DNA of 43,695 bases from UBA4644 sp900555855. GTDB taxonomy: Bacteria > Bacillota > Clostridia > Oscillospirales > Butyricicoccaceae. Positions within the stretch are counted from its first letter, which is position 1, and each line of letters opens with the position of its first letter. Under the pieces are notes generated by a model. The model worked only from the letters and a program-made list of their open reading frames with translations, was not told where the DNA came from and searched no databases. The stretch lies in contig DAWAJD010000017.1 in NCBI GenBank assembly GCA_052289195.1, positions 1 to 43,695 on the forward strand, given 5' to 3'. The position numbers and the translations under genes were made by a program. Of the stretch, positions 15,972 through 24,000 are shown piece after piece.

Positions 15972-16772
15972 TTAGATTCCGCGATGGCCGGCGCGTGGCT
16001 TTTCTGCGATCAGCAGGAAGCGGTGGATCCGGCCCTCCAAAACGCCCTTTGCCTCCAGCTGCTGCTGCGCCAGCAGCAGCCGGTCGAAGCAGGCTTCCAC
16101 GCTGAAGCCGGGGAATTCCCAGGAAATGATCCGGGCAAACCACACCAGCGCGCCCACATCATAAAACCGGATGGGACGGAAGACCTCCTCGCCCCGCAGG
16201 ACGGTAAAGCCCTGGTCGGCAAAGCGCTGCTTCGTCCGGGCAAGATACTGCTCCGGGAAGGGGAGCGCCGTCTGCCCCGGCAGCAGGAGCTGCACCAGCT
16301 CCCGGTCATTTTCTGCGCCCACCTGCTGGGTAAAAAAGCGTCCGCCGGGCTTGAGCACCCGGAAGATCTCCGCCGGGGCCAGGTCGCCGTGGCGGTTCAG
16401 CACCAGGTCAAACTGCTCCGAAGGAAAGGGCAGCGGCCCTTTGCCGTCTGCGGGACGAAAATCAATGCCCAGAGGCGTCAGCGTCCGCTGGCACAGGGCC
16501 ACATTGGGCGGATAGCCCTCGGTGGCGGCGGTGTTGGCATAGGGATGGCCCAGCGACAGCAGGAATTCGCCGCCGCCGGTGTCGATGTCCAGAATGCGCT
16601 GCTCCGGCGTCAGCGCCTGCCGCACCAGCGTCTCATAGCTCCAGGGCAGATCCTCCTGCTCGGTGTAGCGGCCGGCGATGTGGGAAAAATCCCAGCCCTT
16701 GATGTGGGCCTGCCGCTCTTCCTCCAGCCACAGACGCTTCCATTCCTCTGCGGTTCTGTTCATGCTTTTCAT
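15972..16772 (-). CDS. Class I SAM-dependent methyltransferase
   Basis: 266 residues. SAM-binding motif I is RILDIDTGGGEFLLSLG (about 79-95), followed by FDLVLNRHGDL and the post-motif RVLKPGGRFFTQQVG. The N-terminal region (WKRLWLEEERQAHIKGWDFSHI) is typical of a Firmicute group of small-molecule or rRNA-like methyltransferases without assigned substrate. A clear ribosome site (AAGGAG) lies before the ATG. It is separated from the lipoprotein-like gene by about 160 nt, in which I see no other gene. Confidence 0.85.
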   Translation of the reverse strand: MKSMNRTAEEWKRLWLEEERQAHIKGWDFSHIAGRYTEQEDLPWSYETLVRQALTPEQRILDIDTGGGEFLLSLGHPYANTAATEGYPPNVALCQRTLTPLGIDFRPADGKGPLPFPSEQFDLVLNRHGDLAPAEIFRVLKPGGRFFTQQVGAENDRELVQLLLPGQTALPFPEQYLARTKQRFADQGFTVLRGEEVFRPIRFYDVGALVWFARIISWEFPGFSVEACFDRLLLAQQQLEAKGVLEGRIHRFLLIAEKPRAGHRGI

Positions 16773-16933
16773 AAAAATCGCTCCTTTTGATCCAAATGGC
16801 TTTCGGGCAAAAGGAAAACCCGGCGCAGGGACTGACAGCGAAAAAAGCTTGCGCTGCCCGATACGGTCTGCTGTCAGAAAGATTTCCGCACCGGGCGGTT
16901 ATCTCGGATAAACACCATCCCAACGATCCTTTC

Positions 16934-17569
16934 TTACTGCGGCGGCTTACACTTGGAGCAGGGGGTATAGCCCCTGCTTTTGGCGTCCTGCAGTGTAACG
17001 CCGATCTTGCTCTTTTTCAAAAACGCGCAGGAGCCGCGATGATATTTTTTGCCGCTGACGGTGATATAGACCTCTGCGGCGGTCTCCTCCGGCGCCGAGG
17101 GCTGCGAAGCATCTTCCGGCTCCGCCGGGAGCGGCGTTTCCGGGGCTTCCTCCGGCTCTTCCGGCTCCTGCGCCGGCGGAGTCTCCGGGACCCGGGCCTC
17201 CAGCGCCGCCAGATATGCCGCGCGGGCCTGCGCCGCTTCTGCCTCCTGCTTTTCATAGCCGGCAGAATAGCCGGTGGAGTAGCCGGTCTCATAGCTTTCC
17301 GCCACGCCGGAGAGCAGCGCGTCCCGAGTCTCCTGAACGCCCTGACGGTAGCCCTCCGCCGTGCCGGCGTCATAGCCATGCTGATAGTCCTCCTCCGGCT
17401 GACCGGCAGTCTCGGCGGCCCCGTCGGAATAGCCGGACTGATAGCCCTCCTCATAGGCCCGCTGCCGCAGCTGCAGCAGGTCCGCTTCCGTATAGCGCTG
17501 GCCGCAGCCGCAGCAAAGCAAAAGCAGCAGCGCCGCCGCCAGCCGGAAAAGCGCACGGCTTCGCTTCAT
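16934..17569 (-). CDS. Putative lipoprotein with Gly-Tyr repeats and C-terminal Cys/His motif
   Basis: 211 residues from the ATG at 17569 (AAAGGTGG upstream). A basic start and hydrophobic segment end in LLLLCCGCGQ, where a Cys after Gly could be lipidated, although the lipobox is not canonical. The next 90 residues carry irregular repeats of the form GYxxGY (YEEGYQSGYSDG, YQHGYDAGTAEGY, YETGYSTGYSAGYEK). A Pro/Glu-rich linker follows, then a C-terminal motif KKYHRGSCAFLKKS...GYTPCSKCKPP that looks like a small metal-binding module found at the end of several Firmicute surface proteins. It lies 58 nt downstream of obg and may be co-transcribed. Function unknown. Confidence 0.7.
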   Translation of the reverse strand: MKRSRALFRLAAALLLLLCCGCGQRYTEADLLQLRQRAYEEGYQSGYSDGAAETAGQPEEDYQHGYDAGTAEGYRQGVQETRDALLSGVAESYETGYSTGYSAGYEKQEAEAAQARAAYLAALEARVPETPPAQEPEEPEEAPETPLPAEPEDASQPSAPEETAAEVYITVSGKKYHRGSCAFLKKSKIGVTLQDAKSRGYTPCSKCKPPQ

Positions 17570-17627
17570 TTCAAAGACCACCTTTCCGCAGAGCATTCAG
17601 AACATGATCCCGGGCCGCGGCGCGGGC

Positions 17628-18908
17628 TTAATAGATATAATCGAACCGCAGGCCCAGCACATCCACCGTATCGCCCTCCCGGATGCCCCGCTGCTCCAGC
17701 ATATCAAACACGCCGGCCTTGCGCAGCGTGCGCTCAAAATACATCCGGGATTCATATTCGTCAAAGTTCACGGAGCCCACGATCTTTTCCACCCAGGCGC
17801 CGCTGACATAAAAGACCGCGTCGTCGCCCCGGCGGATCTGGATGTCCCGGGGGCCCTGCTCCCGGATGGGCTCGTCCAGCGAAAGCTCCGGCTGGAAGAC
17901 CTCCACCGGCGGCAGCTGCTGCAGTTTGTTCCAGACGGCGAAGACCAGCTCCCGCACGCCCTGATTGGTGGCGGCGGAGATCTCATACAGCGGGCAGCCC
18001 AGCTCCTCCGCCCGTTTTTTCAGGCGGGTCAGATTATCGCTGCCCTCCGGCAGCAGGTCGCATTTGTTGGCGGCGATGATCTGGGGCCGCTGGGCCAGGA
18101 CGGGGCTGTATTGCTGCAGCTCCCGGCGGATGGCCTCCAGGTCGTCCACGGGATCCCGGCCCTCGCTGCCGGCGGCGTCTACCAGATGCACCAGCAGGCG
18201 GCAGCGCTCGATGTGCCGCAGAAAGTCGTGCCCCAGGCCGGCGCCCTCGGAAGCGCCTTCGATGATGCCGGGGATGTCGGCGCAGACGAAGGAGGAGCCC
18301 TCCGCCACGAACACCACGCCCAGATTGGGCTGCAGCGTGGTGAAATGATAGTTGGCGATCTTGGGGCGGGCGGCGGAGATCATGGAGAGCAGCGTGCTCT
18401 TGCCTACATTGGGAAAGCCGATGAGCCCCACATCCGCGATGAGCTTCAGCTCCAGCACCAGAAACCGCTCGTCGCCCTCCTGTCCGGGCTTGGCGAAGCG
18501 GGGGGCCTGACGGGTGGGCGTTGCAAAATGGGCGTTGCCCCAGCCGCCCTTGCCGCCCCGGGCAGCGATAAAGGGCTTGTCATCGGACATATCGTGGAGC
18601 AGCGCGCCGGTGTCGCCGTCCCGGATCAGCGTCCCCAGCGGGACCTTGATGACGGTATCCGCACCGTCCTTGCCGAAGCAGCGCTTGGTGCCGCCGGGCT
18701 GGCCGTCCTCGGCGGTATATTTCCGCTTATAGCGAAAGTCCAGCAGCGTGGCCATGTGGGGGTCGGTGACAAAGACGATATTGCCGCCCCGGCCGCCGTC
18801 GCCGCCATCGGGTCCGCCGGCCGCCACATATTTTTCCCGGTGGAAGCCGATGTGGCCATCGCCGCCGCGGCCCGCCTTGATCCTGATTTTCGCAACATCT
18901 ACAAACAT
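17628..18908 (-). CDS. obg: GTPase Obg/CgtA
   Basis: 426 residues with all three domains: the Gly-rich Obg fold (1-157; KAGRGGDGHIGFHREKY, ARGGKGGWGNAHF), the G domain (GFPNVGKST for G1, TTLQPNLG around G2, DIPGIIEGA for G3, NKCD for G4, SAATNQG for G5) and a C-terminal OCT domain (about 340-426, ending RFDYIY). Obg is an essential GTPase of 50S subunit maturation and stress or sporulation control. The upstream region contains TATAAT and TATACT boxes on the minus strand but no clear -35, so I do not assign a promoter. Confidence 0.97.
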   Translation of the reverse strand: MFVDVAKIRIKAGRGGDGHIGFHREKYVAAGGPDGGDGGRGGNIVFVTDPHMATLLDFRYKRKYTAEDGQPGGTKRCFGKDGADTVIKVPLGTLIRDGDTGALLHDMSDDKPFIAARGGKGGWGNAHFATPTRQAPRFAKPGQEGDERFLVLELKLIADVGLIGFPNVGKSTLLSMISAARPKIANYHFTTLQPNLGVVFVAEGSSFVCADIPGIIEGASEGAGLGHDFLRHIERCRLLVHLVDAAGSEGRDPVDDLEAIRRELQQYSPVLAQRPQIIAANKCDLLPEGSDNLTRLKKRAEELGCPLYEISAATNQGVRELVFAVWNKLQQLPPVEVFQPELSLDEPIREQGPRDIQIRRGDDAVFYVSGAWVEKIVGSVNFDEYESRMYFERTLRKAGVFDMLEQRGIREGDTVDVLGLRFDYIY

Positions 18909-19043
18909 ATTTTTTCATCCTTTTCGCGCTGTGTTTCTTTTATTATATCAGTATAGCACGGTTTTCCCGGAATTTCCAGAAAAATCGAGGGGTTCCATGC
19001 CGCTTCATTTTCGAAAAAATAAAGATACTTATCAGCCAGCATA

Positions 19044-19072
19044 TTGTTTTTCGCTGAAAAATGTGGTAAAGT
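19044..19072 (+). promoter_or_regulatory. Putative promoter of the SLH-cohesin surface cluster
   Basis: TTGTTT (19044-19049), 17 nt, TAAAGT (19067-19072), the latter in an extended -10 context (TGG before it). It would give a leader of about 100 nt containing two overlapping hairpins. Confidence 0.55.
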
Positions 19073-19097
19073 GAATGCGTAAAAATGGATGCGAATA

Positions 19098-19147
19098 GCA
19101 AAAGGCCATGGCCTTTTGCCGCTTTCACCTTTGTGAAAGCGGCAAAA
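19098..19147 (+). repeat. Overlapping perfect dyads in the 5' leader of the SLH-cohesin gene
   Basis: First dyad: a perfect 22-bp palindrome at 19098-19119 (half GCAAAAGGCCA). Second: a perfect 15-bp stem, TTTTGCCGCTTTCAC (19114-19128) / GTGAAAGCGGCAAAA (19133-19147), loop CTTT. They share 19114-19119, so as RNA only one can form fully at a time. There is no T run, so it is not a simple terminator. Confidence 0.85.
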
Positions 19148-19177
19148 TTGCAATCATTTCAACAAGGGAGGACGAAA

Positions 19178-20293
19178 ATGCGGAAACGAAACAGGATCCT
19201 ATGCGTGCTGATGGCGGCGCTGCTGGCCGCGGCGCTGAGCCTGCCGGCGGCAGCCGAGGGGACCAGCCTGATCATCAGCGCACCGGAGGCTCTGCCCGCC
19301 GTTGGCGAGACCTTTACCGTCACGGTGCGGATCTCCGGCAATCCCGGCCTGTGCGCGGCACAGTATACCCTCGCCTTTGACCCGTTGGTGGTCCGCTGCG
19401 AGAGTGCTTCCGTGGGTGAGCTCCTGCGGAACACCTTCTCCGCCGCCAACCCCAACGGGACAGACGGCGCCATCGTTGCGGCGGCCACCGTGACCCCCGC
19501 CACCGGCGACGGCTCGGTGGGCGTCTTCACCTTTCAGGTGCTGAAGGCGGGGGAGACGGACTTTACCCTGCAAGACGCCATCTTCAGCGGCGCAGACGGC
19601 GCGCCGATCCGTACCAATATCACCTCCGTCCCGGCAGAGGACAAGCCCGGCCAGCCGGATCAATCTGCCCCCGGCGGCGAGACCGGCCAGACCCCCGGAA
19701 AAGACCCTGCGCAGCCGGATCAGTCCGGCCAGCCCCTCCCGGCGGAGCCCTTGTTTACCGATGTGCCCCAGAGCTTTTGGGGCTATGAGGCCATTCAAAA
19801 GGCGGCGCAGCTTGGTCTGGTCAACGGCGTGGGCGAGGGCAGATTTGCCCCGGAGCGCAAGCTGACCCGGGCGGAATTTGTCACCATGCTCTGGCGTCTG
19901 GCGGGCCAGCCCGCCGCAGGCGCAAAGGCCGATTTTACCGATGTCCCCGCGGAGATCTGGTATCGGGCGGGCCTGGATTGGGCGGCGGAAAAGGGCTATG
20001 TCACCGGCAACGGCGGCCGCTTTAAGCCGGAGGATCAGATCACCCGGCAGGAAGCCGTGACCATTCTCTTCCGCTACAGCGGCGGGCAGAGCGGCATGGA
20101 GACCATGTTTTCCGCCATTTATGCCGATCAGTTTTCCGACAGCGGCGCGGTGGCCTCCTGGGCGAAAAGCGCCATGGATTGGGCCATTTACAACAGCGTG
20201 ATCCAGGGCGCCGGCGGCCGGCTGAACCCCACGGGGACGGCCAGCCGGGCGGAAATCGCGGCGATCTTTGTCCGTTACGCAGAAAAAGCATAA
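19178..20293 (+). CDS. SLH-anchored cohesin-domain surface protein
   Basis: 371 residues from the ATG at 19178 (GGGAGG upstream). Signal peptide 1-27 (ends LSLPAAAEG). A cohesin-type domain follows at about 29-150 (ISAPEALPAVGETFTVTVRI, CAAQYTLAFDPLVVRCESAS, GVFTFQVLKAGETDFTL), the beta-sandwich that binds dockerins. A Pro/Gln/Gly/Asp-rich linker (153-190) leads to three S-layer homology repeats (about 191-371; FTDVPQSFWGYEAIQKAAQL, FTDVPAEIWYRAGLDWAAEK, FSDSGAVASWAKSAMDWAIY), which bind pyruvylated secondary wall polymer. It is thus a wall-attached cohesin, next to a dockerin protein. Confidence 0.88.
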   Translation: MRKRNRILCVLMAALLAAALSLPAAAEGTSLIISAPEALPAVGETFTVTVRISGNPGLCAAQYTLAFDPLVVRCESASVGELLRNTFSAANPNGTDGAIVAAATVTPATGDGSVGVFTFQVLKAGETDFTLQDAIFSGADGAPIRTNITSVPAEDKPGQPDQSAPGGETGQTPGKDPAQPDQSGQPLPAEPLFTDVPQSFWGYEAIQKAAQLGLVNGVGEGRFAPERKLTRAEFVTMLWRLAGQPAAGAKADFTDVPAEIWYRAGLDWAAEKGYVTGNGGRFKPEDQITRQEAVTILFRYSGGQSGMETMFSAIYADQFSDSGAVASWAKSAMDWAIYNSVIQGAGGRLNPTGTASRAEIAAIFVRYAEKA

Positions 20294-20321
20294 AATAAAA
20301 ATAGATCAGAGGAGGAGAAAC

Positions 20322-20990
20322 ATGAAAAAATTGCTGCGGACTCTTTTACTGGCGGCGGCGCTGACGGCGCTTCTGTGCGTGAGCGCTCTGGCGGCAGACA
20401 GCGCGGTCTCCAATGTCAAGGGCGGGATCCTGCCGTTGGACGGTAGCGGAAAACAGATCACTGCTGATGAAGGCAAATACACCGGTGCGGTGCAGTTTGA
20501 CCTGACGGCAACGGAGGGCCTGACCAACGGCAGCCAGTATCTGGTGCTCATGCTGAAAGACGCCGGGGAAAACCCCGTCCCCACGGCGGAAAACATCTAT
20601 TACATCAACCAGAAGGCGGCCGCTGCAGACGGCAAGCTCGCTTTTACCAATGCCGGCGGCGATTCCGTTTATCCCATGGATCTGGTCAATGGGACCTATT
20701 CCATCTATATCGTGGGCGAAGGCAAGAACTTTAACGCCGCCAAGGCAGACGCCAGCTTCACCTATGAAGCCGGGTATACGCTGGGGGATGTGGATGGAGA
20801 CGGAATTGTTACGGCAACGGACGCTCTGTTTGCGCTTCAAATGGCGGTTGGCCTTAGTCAGCCGGATGGCTCAGAATGGAGCGCAGTTCAGCGACTGGCC
20901 GCAGAAGTGGATGGCGAGATACCTGTAACAGCGACTGATGCATCACTTATACTGCAGGCGGCGGTCGGCCTGTATGATTTGACTCGATAA
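20322..20990 (+). CDS. Secreted dockerin-domain protein
   Basis: 222 residues from the ATG at 20322 (AGGAGG upstream). Signal peptide 1-24 (ends CVSALAA). Residues 25-150 form an unassigned, probably beta-rich domain. The C-terminal 70 residues are a type I-like dockerin: the first repeat GDVDGDGIVTATDALFAL has a complete Ca2+ loop (D1, D3, D5, D12), while the second, EVDGEIPVTATDASLIL, has Glu in place of two loop Asp. Both repeats carry Ala-Thr at loop positions 10-11, the positions that set cohesin specificity in studied dockerins. Lying between two cohesin-bearing SLH proteins, it is the obvious partner for one or both. Confidence 0.86.
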   Translation: MKKLLRTLLLAAALTALLCVSALAADSAVSNVKGGILPLDGSGKQITADEGKYTGAVQFDLTATEGLTNGSQYLVLMLKDAGENPVPTAENIYYINQKAAAADGKLAFTNAGGDSVYPMDLVNGTYSIYIVGEGKNFNAAKADASFTYEAGYTLGDVDGDGIVTATDALFALQMAVGLSQPDGSEWSAVQRLAAEVDGEIPVTATDASLILQAAVGLYDLTR

Positions 20991-21006
20991 ATAGGAGGAA
21001 ACGGTT

Positions 21007-24000
21007 ATGAAAAAACTCCTTGCACTTTTCCTTGCGATTTCGATGACTTTCAGTTTGATTATTATGCCGGTGAGCGCAGCGGATAAGCTTACTGTGTCTT
21101 TGGATCAAGCTGAAGTTGAAGCAGGAAAAGAAGTAAAAGTAAACTTGAATGTGAGCAACAATCCGGGATTAACTGCGCTTACAGTAAGAGTCTTTTATAA
21201 AAAAGATGAGCTTACTTGTACGGGAATATCTACCCAAAAGCAGAGTGATAACAACTTCACAGCGTGGAAGCAGTTTGAAAAAGAATTGGCCACATTGGAG
21301 GAAGAAGAAGAACAGGGAAGAAAGGTAAGCGTAGAATTCAATAAAAATGATACAAGCGCCGCAAACCTTTCTGAAGAGAGAAAAAATGCCGGTTGGGCAT
21401 TGGCAAATTTTGCTTATATCGTTAGCAAGACTGTTTTTGACAAAAATGGTGTAGTTGCATGCCTGACATTCAAAGCGGCGGAAGGCTTGGAGTCTGGTAC
21501 GACTCCGATCGAGATTGAAATTGTTAAAGCGTCTGGTGAGAAAAATGTTACATTGGAAACTGCGAGCCTGAACAGCAGTCTCACCATCAACGGCGTTGCT
21601 CCCACGCTGGGCAAAGTCACGCTGTCCCCCACCTCTGCTCAGGTCAATGGAACGACCGGTGCGACCGTAAACGCCACGGCGACCTCCACCAGCAATAAGG
21701 ACATCACCGGTCTGGTCACATGGTCTATTTCCGGTGGTGAAAACAGCGGCGTGAGCATCAATGCAGCGACCGGCGAGATCACCGTGGGTGCAAAGGCCAA
21801 GGATGACCACTATATCGTCACGGCGACGGCTATTGACGGCAAGACCCAGGGCGCGGCGCAGAACGCCACCCTGACGGTCACCCGCGCACTGTCGGGTTAT
21901 AAGATCACGGTCACGCCCCTTTCGAAAGCTATGATCATTCCCACCAGTGAAGAGATTACACAGCAGTTCACCGCCACTGCCGTGGATCGGTATGATGACG
22001 AAGTGACCAGCGGCTTTACCTGGTCGCTCAACCCCAGCGACATTGAGGGCGTGAGCATTGCGAAAGACGGCACCGTCACGGTGACCGCTGGGGCGAAGGA
22101 TGCGATTTCGGACCGGCAGGAGTTCTCCGTTATCGCGACGCTGGACAATAGCCCCGGCAAGCCCTACGGCCAAGCCATCCTCGTTGTCAAACGGGATAGC
22201 GATCGCGTCCCCACCTCCGTCGTGATCTCCGGCGGCCCCAAAGGCTCCACGCTGGCCGTGCCCAAGACCGGCACTGCCAACGCCACCTACACTGCCACGG
22301 TCTACGATCAGTACGGCACGGAGATCGCGGATCCCGGCGCGATCAGCTGGTATCTGGAGGCTGATGACGAGAGCCAGCCGTTCGGTACTGGAAATGAAAG
22401 CCAATTCATCGTGATGAAGGAGTTCGCCCAAACCTTTGCAGAGGGCAGTACCAGTCGGGATGTCACCGTCAAGGCCACCTGCGGCGGTGTGTTTGCCACC
22501 ACGACCCTCACCCTCACCCGCGAGAAAGCCACGGTCACGACGCTTAAGATCACCGGCTCGGACACGCTGGAGGTGCCCACAAAGAGCGAATATCCGAATG
22601 GCCAGATCACACCCTACTCGGTCACGATTTACGACCAGTATGGTGTAGAGATGAATAGCAATGGTTACAGTATTGGCAGAGAGCTGGCGCCCACTGGTGT
22701 GTCGGATGTCATTTTCCAACCTGACGGCGTCAAGGTCACCTGCTATGCTGCCGGAAACCAGTTTGACCAGAATAACGCGCTGACCTTCACCATCAAGGCA
22801 TCTTGCGTCGGTAAAGAAGCCACCAAGACCATCACCCTCAAGCGCGAGCCGTCGGTGGCGACAGCGATCGCCTATGGCACTGGTATGACAAACCCCGTGG
22901 TTCCTACGAATGAAACTCCGGTGTCCGCAAATGTTACCCTTGCGGTCGAAGATCAATACGGCGTGCCCATGAATAGCGCCACAGTAGAACCGGATGGCGA
23001 TTTGCCCGTTGGCTTTATATGGCAAGAAGGAAGCCTGCGGGTCACCAAGGCTGCTGTCGCACATTTTGACGGCGAGCGCAAGAATGCGGTTCAGGTCTCC
23101 GTCGACCTGAAGTGTGGCGAGTCTGTGAAGAACACCGTCAAGCTGTGGCTGGAGCTTGCCGCGGCGCAGATCAACAAGGATAGCGCCGAGATTACCGGCC
23201 AGGCGAGCATCGCCAAGCCCAAGGGCAATACGCCGAATACCGCGGAGTACAGCATCAGTGATGTGATCAAGGATCAGTACGGCCTGCGGATGCAGAATGT
23301 CGATCGCAGCAAACTGTCTTTGAAGCTTTATTCCGATGCGGCTTGCGGGAACGAGGTCACAAATGACCCTGTGACGCTTTCCGGCAATACCATCACCGTC
23401 ACCAGCGGCGCTGAGGTGGACACCAAGTATTACCTCAAGGCGTATTATAATGATCAGCCTTGCTCTGATGCAAAGACCATCACCATCACCAATAAGCAGG
23501 AGGGCGCTCCCCTGACCGTGGTGCAGGGCGATATCACTTACGGCGAGACGGTCAGCCCCAGCGTCAGCAACACGCCCGCAGGCGCCGGCACTATCACCTA
23601 TACCTATGTGGGCCGGGACGGCACGACTTACAATTCTTCCGATGCGCCCACCAACGCCGGTAAGTATACCGTCACCGCCACCTGCGAAGACGCGAATTAT
23701 ATCTACACCGGCTCCGTGGATTTCCAGATCCTGTCCAAGGAGATCAAGGTGGACTGGATCGAGCTGACCTACGACGAATACACCTACAACGGCCGGGAGC
23801 AGACCGTGAAGTACACCGTCAAGGACGGCAATACAACGCTGGTCGAGGGCACGGACTACACGGTCGAGGGCGACAAACAGACCAACGCCGGCGTACACCT
23901 GTTGAAGATCATTGGTACGGGCAATTACACCAGCAACTTTACAGCGGCGGCGGGTGCGCCCAGCGTGAATTGGAACATCTGGGGGCTGCCGGTAAGGATC

